Below are positions 49,012-58,976 of a stretch of 64,000 bases of DNA, piece by piece. Both the position numbers and the translations under genes were made by a program. The stretch's first letter is position 1, and each line of letters opens with the position of its first letter. The DNA is taken from the NCBI RefSeq assembly GCF_900101525.1, contig NZ_FMZD01000007.1, positions 1-64,000 of the forward strand, in the 5' to 3' direction. The DNA is from Marinilactibacillus psychrotolerans (GTDB lineage Bacteria; Bacillota; Bacilli; Lactobacillales; Carnobacteriaceae_A). Below the pieces are notes generated by a model. It was not told where the DNA came from, ran no database searches, and saw only the letters and a program-made list of their open reading frames with translations.

Positions 49012-52000
49012 ATGGCAACAACTGCTCCATTAGGAAAGATGATTGTTGAGTTAGGACTCGATAGTACCGATTTTGGGAAGAGTCTGCAGTCGTCAAAGCG
49101 TGAAGTGAAGTATTGGGCTAGTGACATGAAAGCAAGCATGAGAGCCGCTGATTTGGCTGGTAACACGCTTGGTAAGTTTGAAGCTAAACACAGAGGGTTA
49201 ACTAGTGTGATCAATGCACAACGTAAGTCGGTTGATCGAATCAAAAAATCATATGACAATTCTTTTGTTGATGGTAAACCAACTGCTCAAACTGAAAAAC
49301 TTGCTGCTCAATTAAGAAATGCTGAATCACAATTGATTAACTACAACAAACAATTAGTCGACAATGCTGGATCAATGGCTAGGTGGAAAGTTGAGAATGA
49401 AGGGTTAACTGGTGGTTTAAATAGGCTAGGCGGTGTTCTATCAAAACGTGGTAAGCAGATGTCTGATTTTGGAGATAAGATGACCACACATGTTAGTTTG
49501 CCGATTGCTGCTGGTGTCGGATTAGCAGTTAAAGCCGCTGTGGATTGGGAGTCTGCATTTACTGGAGTTAAGAAAACAAATGATGAAGTTGTAGATTCTA
49601 ACGGTAATGTCGTCTATAGCTACGCTGACTTAGAAGAAGGACTCAGAGGACTGGCCAAAGAATTACCATCAACACATGCTGAAATTGCAGGCGTTGCGGA
49701 AGCGGCTGGACAGTTAGGGATTCAAACGGATAACGTTAAAGGTTTTACCAAAACGATGATTGATTTGGGCGAATCAACTAACATGACAGCTGATGAAGCC
49801 GCTACTGCATTTGCACGATTGGCCAACGTTACGGGTATGTCGCAAAAAGATTTCGATAGGTTAGGATCTACGGTTGTAGATTTAGGAAATAACTTTGCCA
49901 CGACTGAATCTGAAATTACTGAATTAGCTTTAAGATTGAGTGGGATTGGTAAACAAGTCGGCTTATCTGAAGCGGATATTGTTGGAATAGCAGCTGCTAT
50001 GAGTTCAGTAGGAATTGAAGCTGAAGCTGGTGGTACTGCAATGACGATGGCCATGAAGAAAATGCAGAATGCTGTTTCTGAAGGCGGTAAAGATTTAGAA
50101 GGATTTGCTGACGTTGCAGGAATGACTGCTGGAGAATTTGCTGAAGCATTTGAAAAAGATCCAGCTCGCGCATTACAAGCGTTTGTTGAAGGACTTCAAC
50201 GTGCTAGCGATGACGGAGAAAACTTAAATGGCGTTTTAGGTGATCTTGGAATCAAAGGAATTCGTGAATCTGATACTTTACTACGATTAGCTGGTAACAG
50301 TGAATTACTTGGGAAAGCGTTAGACCAATCAGGGAATGCTTGGGAAGAAAATAGTGCATTGTCTGAAGAAGCTAGAAAACGTTATGAAACAACCCAGGCA
50401 CAACTTGAAATGTTGCGGAATGAAGTTATCGATCTTGGAATAGAATTTGGTGGACCGCTTGTTGAAGCGTTTAGAGATGGCATTACAGTAGCCCGTCCAT
50501 TTATAGAAAGAATTGCTGAATTAGCCGAAGCCTTTTCTGATGCTGATCCAGAAATGCAAAAAACCATATTAAAAATGATCGGAATGACGGTAGCAGCTGG
50601 ACCGCTATTAAGTATTACGGGTCGAGTAGCTTCTGGATTTGGTGGATTGACGACTAAAACGATTGGATTACTTGGAGTCTTAGCTCAAAAGAAAACGATC
50701 AAAGAGTTTAGTGCTCAACTATTAACTGGATCAACCGATATCATGAAATTTGGTGGAGCCGCAGCAACTGCTTCAGGACCTCAGGGCGTTGGAGCAATGA
50801 CGACTTCGTTAGGACTATTAGGTCCAGTCGGTTGGGGAATCGTAGGAGCTGGTGGTTTATTAGCTGTTGGTTATGGTGCTTGGAAGCTTTGGGGCGAAGA
50901 AGCCTACAACTCTGCCGAACGTACGAAACAATGGGGCACAGATGTTGGTTCGGTAGTCGATAAGAACTTAGATAATATGCAACGGCTAACGAACGAATCT
51001 CAAGGTCAATTTAATTTGCTAGCTGAAGGATTCGATGTTAACAAAAAAGATATGTCGAATAATTTTGTTGAGCTTGGAGAAACCATTCAATCTAGTCTAA
51101 CAGAACGGATTACAAAATTAGACGAACTAATGAAGAACCTTCCTGAAACAGTAAAGGAATCTCTAAATGAATTATTAGAAGAAGACAAAAAGCAAGCAGA
51201 AGAATCCCTTGCAATTGTAGAAGAAAATAATAAACGTATTGAAGAAATTCGTAAAAACGCAGCTAACAACAATAGAGAGTTAACGGTTGCTGAAGGAAAA
51301 ATTCTGAATAGTTTAAATAGGGAATCATCAGAAGCTTACATTAACACTTTGAAAATTTCTCAAAAAGAAAAAGAAAATATACTAACTGCAATGACTGGTG
51401 ACGTCGAGAACGCCACTAAAGATCAAGCTAAGGCTTGGGCAGTCAGTTTAGGAGAACAACGTCAAGAGCAGAAAAAACACTATAATGAACAAAAAGAAGA
51501 CTATCTAGCCGCGCTTAAAGAGTTGGGTTACAGCGATGAAGCTATTGCAGAACAAGAAAAAGTATGGGAAAAAGCGAATGAAGCAACTACTCAAGGTATC
51601 GATCAACAACTAGCTATAATTGCTGAAAAGTACCCTGAAATTGCAAAGGAAATTTCTTTGACAAATGGACAGACTATTGCCTCAATGGGAGAAATGGGAG
51701 ATGCACAGCTAAAGAAAAATAATGAAATTATCAATTCTGCAAAATCCCTATCTGACCAATTAGCAGAAAGTGCTGAAAAGAATGCTGAAATTCTTTCTTG
51801 GACTGCTGACGAAGCAGAAACTGGAGCTGAAACATGGAATAGTATTGTTCTAGATCCTAAAACAGGGGAAGTTAAAACTAACGTTAGAGAAGAAGTTATT
51901 GAAGCTTCAAAAGAATCAGAAAACTGGAATCACATTCGTTTCCAATTGAAAAATGCCGACCTTGATTCTAACGCTAAACAGATTATTGGAGAAGCCGCTA

Positions 52001-53406
52001 TTCAAAACGGATGGTGGGAAGGGATGTCTTGGGAAGAGAAATCTGCAATCATCAATGATGAATTTTCTGAAACGATTATTCGTTCCCTCGAAGACAGCGG
52101 CAAATGGAATGAGATGGAGTTAGAAGAACAAAAAGCTTTAATGTACTCTAACTCACCAGAAAAAATGACAGAAGCGCTTGGCTATCTTGGTTTGTGGGAT
52201 GAATACGAACCGGAAATAAAAGATATAAATGCGGACAATTACGGATTCATTCAGTCGATTATGGAATCAGAAGAAAAGATGGCCATTTGGAAAGAAGTAA
52301 ATCCTGATACAAAAGAAATTTTAGGGAATAACTACGATCTATTGTCTAAAATATTTGCTTCTGAAGAATCATTAAATCGGTTTAAAGAGTTGCCGGATGA
52401 ACAAAAAGCCATTCTTGGAGATAACGCTGATCTGTTATCTGCAGTTACTCAGTCTGAAGTTAATTATAATCGTTGGCTAGGTCTGCCTGAAAAAGATAAA
52501 AAGTTTCTTGGAGAAAATTCTGACTTACTAAATACTGTTTTAAACTCTGAAACGGAGTATAACAGATGGTTAGGGTTACCTGAAAAAGATAAGAAAATAT
52601 TAGGTAATAACACTGACTTATTAAATAAAGTATTAAGGTCTGAACAGGACTACAATGATTGGAAAAGACTTCCAGAGTTTGAGAAAGAACTAAAAGTTAA
52701 TAATTCTAAGGCAGTTACTCCAACAGAAAACGCGATTAATTCTTTAACGGATTATAAATACTTTTCTCCTGGATCAGCTAAAAATTTAAACGTAAATACG
52801 AATGCTCCAAATACAAGGAATTCATTACAGAGAACTAAGAACACATGGGGCAGCATCAGGTCAGGAACGAAAACTTTTACCACTGTATTCAAAACGGTTG
52901 GTAATGCAGTCAAAGGTTTTCTTGGCTATGAAAAAGGTACAAATTATCATCCTGGCGGTCCGGCAATTGTAAATGATCAAGTTGGTTCTAAATTCCGAGA
53001 AATGGTTTCGTTACCTAATGGTAAAGCCTTCATTCCTTCTGGACGTAACGTATTGTTAGGAGATTTACCAACAGGTTCAAAAGTATTTAAAGCTTCATTA
53101 ACGGAGAAAATGTTTCCTGGTATTCCTCAATATGCAAATGGTGTGGGGATTCCTAAAGATTCTACTGTAATACAGAATCTGAATCGTGTTAGAGAAGCTA
53201 CGCAACAAAATCAATCAATTAATGTAAATAATGATTTTAGCGGCTTAGAAACTTTACTAAGACAAATGTTGAATGTAATTAGTCGTCAGCAACCTAAAAT
53301 AGAAATGAATTTTGAGAGTTACGGAGACATGGATCCAAGAGAAATCAGTCAACAGCTTGCATTTCTAACACAAATCCAAGAAAGGGGGAGTTTATCATCG
53401 GGTTAG
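49012..53406 (+). CDS. Tail tape measure protein
   Basis: A 1464-residue protein that sets tail length and is threaded through the tube. It has an N-terminal region (IVELGLDSTDFGKSLQSSKR), the TP901 tape-measure core (about 160-420, VKGFTKTMIDLGESTNMTAD and EAGGTAMTMAMKKMQNA), hydrophobic segments (about 505-640), a long coiled coil (about 660-930), five 31-residue repeats (about 1090-1232), and a C-terminal block (GYEKGTNYHPGGPAIVND). No lytic peptidase or transglycosylase domain is visible. AGGAGGAG precedes the ATG. By the usual 1.5 angstrom per residue the tail would be roughly 200 nm. Confidence 0.92.
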   Translation: MATTAPLGKMIVELGLDSTDFGKSLQSSKREVKYWASDMKASMRAADLAGNTLGKFEAKHRGLTSVINAQRKSVDRIKKSYDNSFVDGKPTAQTEKLAAQLRNAESQLINYNKQLVDNAGSMARWKVENEGLTGGLNRLGGVLSKRGKQMSDFGDKMTTHVSLPIAAGVGLAVKAAVDWESAFTGVKKTNDEVVDSNGNVVYSYADLEEGLRGLAKELPSTHAEIAGVAEAAGQLGIQTDNVKGFTKTMIDLGESTNMTADEAATAFARLANVTGMSQKDFDRLGSTVVDLGNNFATTESEITELALRLSGIGKQVGLSEADIVGIAAAMSSVGIEAEAGGTAMTMAMKKMQNAVSEGGKDLEGFADVAGMTAGEFAEAFEKDPARALQAFVEGLQRASDDGENLNGVLGDLGIKGIRESDTLLRLAGNSELLGKALDQSGNAWEENSALSEEARKRYETTQAQLEMLRNEVIDLGIEFGGPLVEAFRDGITVARPFIERIAELAEAFSDADPEMQKTILKMIGMTVAAGPLLSITGRVASGFGGLTTKTIGLLGVLAQKKTIKEFSAQLLTGSTDIMKFGGAAATASGPQGVGAMTTSLGLLGPVGWGIVGAGGLLAVGYGAWKLWGEEAYNSAERTKQWGTDVGSVVDKNLDNMQRLTNESQGQFNLLAEGFDVNKKDMSNNFVELGETIQSSLTERITKLDELMKNLPETVKESLNELLEEDKKQAEESLAIVEENNKRIEEIRKNAANNNRELTVAEGKILNSLNRESSEAYINTLKISQKEKENILTAMTGDVENATKDQAKAWAVSLGEQRQEQKKHYNEQKEDYLAALKELGYSDEAIAEQEKVWEKANEATTQGIDQQLAIIAEKYPEIAKEISLTNGQTIASMGEMGDAQLKKNNEIINSAKSLSDQLAESAEKNAEILSWTADEAETGAETWNSIVLDPKTGEVKTNVREEVIEASKESENWNHIRFQLKNADLDSNAKQIIGEAAIQNGWWEGMSWEEKSAIINDEFSETIIRSLEDSGKWNEMELEEQKALMYSNSPEKMTEALGYLGLWDEYEPEIKDINADNYGFIQSIMESEEKMAIWKEVNPDTKEILGNNYDLLSKIFASEESLNRFKELPDEQKAILGDNADLLSAVTQSEVNYNRWLGLPEKDKKFLGENSDLLNTVLNSETEYNRWLGLPEKDKKILGNNTDLLNKVLRSEQDYNDWKRLPEFEKELKVNNSKAVTPTENAINSLTDYKYFSPGSAKNLNVNTNAPNTRNSLQRTKNTWGSIRSGTKTFTTVFKTVGNAVKGFLGYEKGTNYHPGGPAIVNDQVGSKFREMVSLPNGKAFIPSGRNVLLGDLPTGSKVFKASLTEKMFPGIPQYANGVGIPKDSTVIQNLNRVREATQQNQSINVNNDFSGLETLLRQMLNVISRQQPKIEMNFESYGDMDPREISQQLAFLTQIQERGSLSSG
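52279..52707 (+). repeat. Tandem 31-residue repeats in the tape measure gene
   Basis: Four full 93-bp units and a partial fifth encode repeats at residues 1090-1120, 1121-1151, 1152-1182, 1183-1213 and 1214 on. The consensus is xNRWxxLPEKxKxILGxN and DLLxxVxxSE. The third and fourth units share YNRWLGLPEKDKK exactly. An older divergent copy precedes them. Confidence 0.88.
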
Positions 53407-54119
53407 CTTATTTTGAATATAAAGGGAAGAAATCTACAGACTTTGGATTAATGATTGATCCAGAGTTTTCGTTAGTTAGTCCAGAGTATGATGTAACATT
53501 AGAAGAAATATCAGGTGTGGATGGAGATATTGCAACAGACAACAAACGATATAAGGGGCTAGCTCGTGAAATTCCCGTTTTCTTTGACTCTGTGACGAAT
53601 TTAAATCAGTCAGCAGATGAAGTATCTAATTGGTTGAAAACGAACGTAGGATGGCACGACTTGACCTTTTCTGATAATCCTAATTTCGTTTACCAAGCGT
53701 TACATTATGAACAATATGATATAAAGAAAACATTACAAGAGTATTCAAAAACAATTATCAATTTTAGATTAAAGCCTTATAAATTTTATCAATCTGGATT
53801 AACAGAAATACAATTAACAAATGGCCAGACATTGAATAATATCGGATCACGCCCAGCTCGTCCTTTATTTAAGCTATTAGGTAGTGGGGATATGACCTTA
53901 ACCGTTGGTGAAGAAATCATTAATCTGCAAGGAGTTGACACTGGAATAATTATTGATGTCTTGGCTGATACAGTGGTCAACATCAATGGTCGTATTCCAG
54001 AGTGGACTAAACTCTATACGTATCCACTTCCTAAAATGCCTGTTGGAGAATTTACATTGTCATGGACTGGTGCAGAATCCGTTTCAATGATTCCTCGCTG
54101 GGAGGCGTTACTACCTTGA
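53397..54119 (+). CDS. Distal tail protein (Dit), apparent AUC start
   Basis: Baseplate hub protein of about 240 residues. Read from ATC 53397 it begins GLAYFEYKGKKSTDFGLMID, the usual Dit N-terminus. The frame is open from 53316 but has no ATG, GTG or TTG before ATG 53451, which would remove that conserved start. GGGGGAG lies six bases before ATC 53397; ATC 53394 is also possible. Further evidence: RYKGLAREIPVFFDS, VGWHDLTFSDNPNFVYQALH, FRLKPYKFYQSGL. It overlaps the Tal gene by four bases. Confidence 0.85.
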   Translation: MGLAYFEYKGKKSTDFGLMIDPEFSLVSPEYDVTLEEISGVDGDIATDNKRYKGLAREIPVFFDSVTNLNQSADEVSNWLKTNVGWHDLTFSDNPNFVYQALHYEQYDIKKTLQEYSKTIINFRLKPYKFYQSGLTEIQLTNGQTLNNIGSRPARPLFKLLGSGDMTLTVGEEIINLQGVDTGIIIDVLADTVVNINGRIPEWTKLYTYPLPKMPVGEFTLSWTGAESVSMIPRWEALLP

Positions 54120-57100
54120 GCAATGTCATTTTATATGAAAGTACAACAACTGACTTCTTTAATCAAGGACTTGGTCCATTAACAGAAGCTAAAGATCCGA
54201 AAGTTACCGAAGTAGGGAATGGTGAGTTTTATCTTGAGTTAGATTATCCAACTACTGGTAGATTATTTAACCAATTAAAGAATGGTAACTTGATAAAATC
54301 TGATGCTGGTCATGAATTAAAAGATCAACGATTCGAAATTAAACGAGTTGTGAAGTCTATGAAACAAGGATATGTATCTGTTTATGCAGAACATATTTCT
54401 AATCAAGCGTTAGATATTGCATTACCTGCAAATGTGACGTTATCAGGTAGCGCTCAGACAGCTCTCCAACAAGCTCAAAGCAATGGATTAGGTACATTCA
54501 AGCCATTTACAATGAGCAGTGATATCACGACCACAAATAGTACTACCTTATCAATTAAAGAGTTTAAAAACTTGAAACAAGCATTAGGTGGTGTAGAAGG
54601 ATCTATTCTTGATACTTGGGGTGGCGAATACAAGTTTGACAATTACCATATATCGTTGTTTAAGAAGCGAGGCAGACAAGCCAACGCTATGATTGCCTAC
54701 GGTCGTAATTTAGTCGACCTGGAGCAAGAAGAAAACATTATGAATACATTTACCTCAGTTTATCCTTATGCTGTCTGGAGAGACAAGGAAGGCGCAGAGC
54801 ATATTATCGAAGGTAGCGTGATTCATAGCGAACACGCTGATAAGTATCCTCATCATAAGGTTTTACCAGTAGATTTTACTTTAGAGGTAGAGGATGATAC
54901 AAAACCAACCGCAACAATGTTAAATCAGTTGGCTACTTCTTATATTGAAAATAACGATATAGGTGTTCCAGAAGTATCGATTAGACTGACTCACTTAGAC
55001 CTATCTAAAACTCTTGACTATAAAGAATATGCAGAAGTTGAAAAGCTAAATGTTTTTGATGAAGTGAAAATCTATTTCGCAGATTTTGATATCAATACCA
55101 CAGCAAAAATAGTAAGAACTGTTTGGAATGTTAACTTAGAACGGTACGACGAGATTGAAGTCGGAAAAGTTAGAGCAAGTCTTTCTGATCGGATCAATAC
55201 AATTGGTAAACAAATATCTGAAGCAAGAAAAGAAGCACAAGATGCTCGTAACGTTTCAATGGTTGCAGCTAATGGTGTGAATATGGTTTTCTTTGGACCA
55301 GATGAACCAACTGCAACTAAAGTCGGCGATAGATGGTTTATGGAAGACGGACAGTACACGATCTCTAAAGTTTGGGATGGTGTTATTTGGCGTGTAGTAA
55401 GTGACCCAAGATTAAGTGATCAAAACGCTCAATTAATCTCTGAACAAAAAGATCAAATCGATGATATGAAATTGGATGTTGATTACTCATATGACCAACT
55501 ACAACAAACGATCGCTAACAGCGGATTTACTGACTTAAATACAGCATTTGGTAACGTTAAGACTTTGAGCGAACAAGCAGAGTCTAACGCTTATAACGCA
55601 ATGCAACAGGCAATAGGCAACGCTAGTTTGATCGACAATATGGAAAGTTCAATTATCAGTGTTAACTTAGATATTGATGATATAGAAGGCACTTTGCAGA
55701 CTACAGTTAGCCGAATAAATGATTTGGATGGAGATTTTGATTTTGTTCAAACACAGTGGACTCAAACCTTTGAAAATTTTGAAACAAGTGTTACTGGATC
55801 TGACGGACGTTTAACGTTAGCTGAACAATTCCTTGATGGCTTTAGAAATACAGCATTTGATCCTTCTACTGGACAATTAAGTTTGACTGAACAAACCATA
55901 GCTGGTCTGCAATCGACCGTCAGCGATCCTGTGAATGGATTGGAAACACGAGTGACGACTATTGCGAATGGATTTCAAGTCTTGTCCAATGATGTAGATG
56001 GGTTAGAAGCTCAATTATCAGTAACAAACGAAAATGTATTAGCTCGTGTGCAAAAAGGCGACGTATACAGCCAATTATTAATCGACTCACGCAATATCTT
56101 ATTTGATGCTAATGACCGAATTATGTTGAGCGCAAATAAAGTTGTAATTGATGCAACTCAGACGTTCATCCCTGGGGCAGTAATTGAAAATGCTTCAATA
56201 GACAGTGCGAAAATTAGTAAGATTGATGGTAATGTAGCGAATATTATCAATATCAACGTTGATAATATTGTAGGTAATCGCTCTGAGTTTATTCAATCAT
56301 ACTGGAATGATATAACGAGCTCGGTTCAAATCAGTTCTGCGGGATTGATTACAACCGGAACAAACACTAAAACCATCATTGAATCTGGTTCGATTTATAA
56401 CGAAGGACAGTTAAACGGAGAACTTGCGCAAGTATTTCTTGAACAAGGAAGTATGTTGTTATCTCAAGGGCTTTACGAAGGAGCTTTATCCCCTCGTAAC
56501 GGATTGATTTTACAAAACGGCGGAACTATGGGCATACAAGCTAACTTTTCCGGGTTGAGTGTGTTTACACCGGATGGCGACATATTTTTTGGCGTTGATG
56601 GTATCCAATTGAATAACGGTGCTTTTATTAAACGTTTAGGTCCAGTATCGGATGGGATGGAATGGTCTGTTCCTGGATTCATGCATTTTTCTGCTTGGGG
56701 AAGTCGTGCGTTTTCAGTTTACTCAGATGCAGTTTCTTTTTATCGTACACTTTCTACTGAAGGCAATACTATCGCCGCACGAAATGTAGATGCCAATAAC
56801 GCTTATGATGTTCTTGAGTTGAATGCTTATCGAACGGATTTAGGAGATTTTCTGTTAGGAAAATATTCAAGTGGTGGTCGTTATGTTCGTTCTACCGCAA
56901 TAAGAGAAGCAACAACCTCATCAGGAGCGAATGTTTCGATATCGAGTTCAGGAGACATAAGAACTTCGGTATCAGCACGTAAATATAAAGATGACATTAA
57001 AACTGTCACTAACCAACTCGATTTAGGTAAATCGATTATGTCATTAGAAATCAAGTCATGGTATGACAAAGCAGAAATGAAATCTTCCGTAAATCCCTTA

Positions 57101-57358
57101 AATAGATATTATGGGTTAATTGCGGAAGAAGTCGCTGAAGCTGGACTAACAAATTTCGTAGATTATGTGGATGGAGAAATAGAAGGAATCTACTATGATC
57201 GTTTATGGATTCCATTGGTTCCTGTTGTTGCAGACCACAATATTAAAATCGAAAATTTAACTAAGTTAGCAAGCAAAGCCTATTTAAAAGCTGGATCAAA
57301 TGAAGAAAGAATCGAAGTGTTAGAAGCAGAACTCAAATTATTAAAAGGAGAACGATAA
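54116..57358 (+). CDS. Tail protein (Tal) with C-terminal S74 chaperone peptidase
   Basis: A 1080-residue tail-tip protein. Residues 1-380 resemble the Prophage_tail (Tal) family: LTEAKDPKVTEVGNGEFYLE, WGGEYKFDNYHISLFKKRGR, IRLTHLDLSKTLDYKEYAEV. A helical/coiled middle (about 385-700) follows, then beta-rich fibre repeats (about 700-980), and an S74 intramolecular chaperone (about 990-1080: SARKYKDDIKTV with the Ser-Lys dyad, YYGLIAEEVAEAGLTNFVDY). The chaperone trims itself after trimer folding. The protein probably also carries receptor binding. The start is TTG 54116 behind GGGAGG. Confidence 0.85.
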   Translation: MSNVILYESTTTDFFNQGLGPLTEAKDPKVTEVGNGEFYLELDYPTTGRLFNQLKNGNLIKSDAGHELKDQRFEIKRVVKSMKQGYVSVYAEHISNQALDIALPANVTLSGSAQTALQQAQSNGLGTFKPFTMSSDITTTNSTTLSIKEFKNLKQALGGVEGSILDTWGGEYKFDNYHISLFKKRGRQANAMIAYGRNLVDLEQEENIMNTFTSVYPYAVWRDKEGAEHIIEGSVIHSEHADKYPHHKVLPVDFTLEVEDDTKPTATMLNQLATSYIENNDIGVPEVSIRLTHLDLSKTLDYKEYAEVEKLNVFDEVKIYFADFDINTTAKIVRTVWNVNLERYDEIEVGKVRASLSDRINTIGKQISEARKEAQDARNVSMVAANGVNMVFFGPDEPTATKVGDRWFMEDGQYTISKVWDGVIWRVVSDPRLSDQNAQLISEQKDQIDDMKLDVDYSYDQLQQTIANSGFTDLNTAFGNVKTLSEQAESNAYNAMQQAIGNASLIDNMESSIISVNLDIDDIEGTLQTTVSRINDLDGDFDFVQTQWTQTFENFETSVTGSDGRLTLAEQFLDGFRNTAFDPSTGQLSLTEQTIAGLQSTVSDPVNGLETRVTTIANGFQVLSNDVDGLEAQLSVTNENVLARVQKGDVYSQLLIDSRNILFDANDRIMLSANKVVIDATQTFIPGAVIENASIDSAKISKIDGNVANIININVDNIVGNRSEFIQSYWNDITSSVQISSAGLITTGTNTKTIIESGSIYNEGQLNGELAQVFLEQGSMLLSQGLYEGALSPRNGLILQNGGTMGIQANFSGLSVFTPDGDIFFGVDGIQLNNGAFIKRLGPVSDGMEWSVPGFMHFSAWGSRAFSVYSDAVSFYRTLSTEGNTIAARNVDANNAYDVLELNAYRTDLGDFLLGKYSSGGRYVRSTAIREATTSSGANVSISSSGDIRTSVSARKYKDDIKTVTNQLDLGKSIMSLEIKSWYDKAEMKSSVNPLNRYYGLIAEEVAEAGLTNFVDYVDGEIEGIYYDRLWIPLVPVVADHNIKIENLTKLASKAYLKAGSNEERIEVLEAELKLLKGER

Positions 57359-57654
57359 TGAAAAACTATGAAATAGCTAATATTAATGGTGTGTTAATGG
57401 AATTACTAGATCAACCAATCAAAGGTAAGTTAAAATTTAAGTTGTTTAAGTTGAAGGTCGAACTAGAGAATAAATTGAAAGTAGTGTCTGAAACTTTAAA
57501 GGATGTAGACGACGAAGAAGAACGTACAGAAATCATTAATGAAGAACAAGAAGTATCGTTTGAGACCTTTGAAGAGAGTGACCTAGAGAATTTAGAATTA
57601 TCTATAAGACAATTATCAGCACTACAACCAATACTAAAAGGAGAGGATAAATAA
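57358..57654 (+). CDS. Phage protein after Tal (DUF1617-like)
   Basis: A 98-residue charged helical protein: LLDQPIKGKLKFKLFKLKVE, LKVVSETLKDVDDEEERTEI. It resembles the small DUF1617-type proteins found here in lactic-acid-bacterium phages. It overlaps the Tal stop codon by one base and is likely a virion-associated or baseplate accessory protein. Confidence 0.6.
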   Translation: MKNYEIANINGVLMELLDQPIKGKLKFKLFKLKVELENKLKVVSETLKDVDDEEERTEIINEEQEVSFETFEESDLENLELSIRQLSALQPILKGEDK

Positions 57655-57914
57655 TGTTGGCAAATATACAAGAAAGTGCAACCTTACAAGCAGAATCAAA
57701 AATAGGAGAAGAAACAGCGGTAAGCTTTAGTTGTAATGTTACAGTAGAAAACGTATCTGGGTCTGGAAATAGCGTTACGATTAGGATACGAAATGTCGAT
57801 CTATACGAAGCGAACAAAACACAAGTACGAAATGACCAACGAGAGTTTCAAAATTTAGTTTGGGAGACAGAAGACAGGCTAGCAGCTAAACAAGCGGAGG
57901 AGACGAGCGAATAA
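57654..57914 (+). CDS. Small tail-region protein, unknown function
   Basis: An 86-residue protein: ESATLQAESKIGEETAVSFS then VENVSGSGNSVTIRIRNVDL, a possible small beta domain, and a charged helix. It starts at the last base of the previous stop codon. No family is recognised. Confidence 0.6.
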   Translation: MLANIQESATLQAESKIGEETAVSFSCNVTVENVSGSGNSVTIRIRNVDLYEANKTQVRNDQREFQNLVWETEDRLAAKQAEETSE

Positions 57915-57952
57915 GCTTGTTTCTTTATATTTACCCAGAAAGGAGATGAGCC

Positions 57953-58330
57953 ATGAAATACAATCAACTAATCATAATTTTAAAAAAGTGGGATGCGCTT
58001 GCTGTCTCGCTTTTTTCTATATATTTCGGATTTATTATGTTTTTAAATCCACAATTTATAAATACGTATGAACTATATGATTTGATTGGAAAAATATTTA
58101 GTAATGGCGTTTTCGCAACATTATTTATCATTAGTGCTTCTTCAAAAATTCTATCTATATTCTACAATCTTAAAAACTTGAGAGTGATATCAATATCCAT
58201 GTTAACAGGTCTATGGGCGTTGTTTGGTACAGGGTTTCTTATGTCTCCCGTCAGCAATACCCTTTATGCTTATTGCTATCTCATTGTGATTTTATGCTTT
58301 GGAATAGCACTTAAGGAGTTGTTAGATTGA
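57953..58330 (+). CDS. Membrane protein of the lysis region
   Basis: A 125-residue protein with about four transmembrane segments (VSLFSIYFGFIMFL; NGVFATLFIISASSKI; VISISMLTGLWALFG; YAYCYLIVILCFGIALK). AAAGGAGATGAG precedes the ATG. It lies just before the holin and endolysin genes, so a role in lysis or membrane modification is plausible. Confidence 0.65.
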   Translation: MKYNQLIIILKKWDALAVSLFSIYFGFIMFLNPQFINTYELYDLIGKIFSNGVFATLFIISASSKILSIFYNLKNLRVISISMLTGLWALFGTGFLMSPVSNTLYAYCYLIVILCFGIALKELLD

Positions 58331-58731
58331 TGGAGATATTTATACCTGTTTTTGTGGCAGTTATTTCGATATCTGGAACTATTTTAGTAGGTAGATGGAC
58401 GAACAAAACCACACTAACGAAAACGAATATAGAGAACGCAAATAGCCTTTACGATCAATATAAATCAATGAACGAAGATTTAAGAAACCAAGTTAACGAG
58501 TTAAGAGAAGAGTTAAAAACCGTAAGACAAGAAGTTAATCTAATGAAGGAAGAAAACGAAAAGAAGGAAAATTTTTATAAACACCAAATAGATTTAAAAG
58601 ATGAAGAAATAGAAAGAAAAGACGAAGAAATCGAACGGTTGAATGATGTAATCGAAGAGAAAGACGACTTAATCCACGGATTAAAAAACACTTTAAAAGG
58701 AGAAATGAACAATGGAAAACTTAATGAATGA
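58327..58731 (+). CDS. Membrane-anchored coiled-coil protein of the lysis region
   Basis: A 134-residue protein with one N-terminal transmembrane segment (IFIPVFVAVISISGTILVG) and a long charged coiled coil (about 40-125, LREELKTVRQEVNLMKEENE, RKDEEIERLNDVIEEKDDL). It resembles small lysis-cassette proteins with DUF2746-like architecture. It overlaps both neighbours. Confidence 0.65.
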   Translation: MMEIFIPVFVAVISISGTILVGRWTNKTTLTKTNIENANSLYDQYKSMNEDLRNQVNELREELKTVRQEVNLMKEENEKKENFYKHQIDLKDEEIERKDEEIERLNDVIEEKDDLIHGLKNTLKGEMNNGKLNE

Positions 58732-58975
58732 AGCAGTAGGAATAGCGTTTGTAATGGCTCCGATTATCGGAATTGTAATCCAACTAATTAAACAGTCAGA
58801 AATTAATAATAAATGGCTACCTCATGTATCTGTAGTAGCTGGTACTGTAGTAGGAATTATCTTTGCTGTAGCGATGGGAGCAGACTATTTTATCTACGGA
58901 TTAGCTGGATTTTTATCAGGAGCAGCCGCAAGTGGATTGTATGACTTGGTAGTCAATACGAAAGGCGGAAAATAA
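58712..58975 (+). CDS. Holin
   Basis: An 87-residue protein with two or three transmembrane segments (VGIAFVMAPIIGIVIQLI; LPHVSVVAGTVVGIIFAVAM; YFIYGLAGFLSGAAASGLY) and a short basic tail (NTKGGK). It directly precedes the endolysin gene. It forms lesions in the membrane at the end of the lytic cycle. Confidence 0.85.
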   Translation: MENLMNEAVGIAFVMAPIIGIVIQLIKQSEINNKWLPHVSVVAGTVVGIIFAVAMGADYFIYGLAGFLSGAAASGLYDLVVNTKGGK

Positions 58976-58976
58976 T

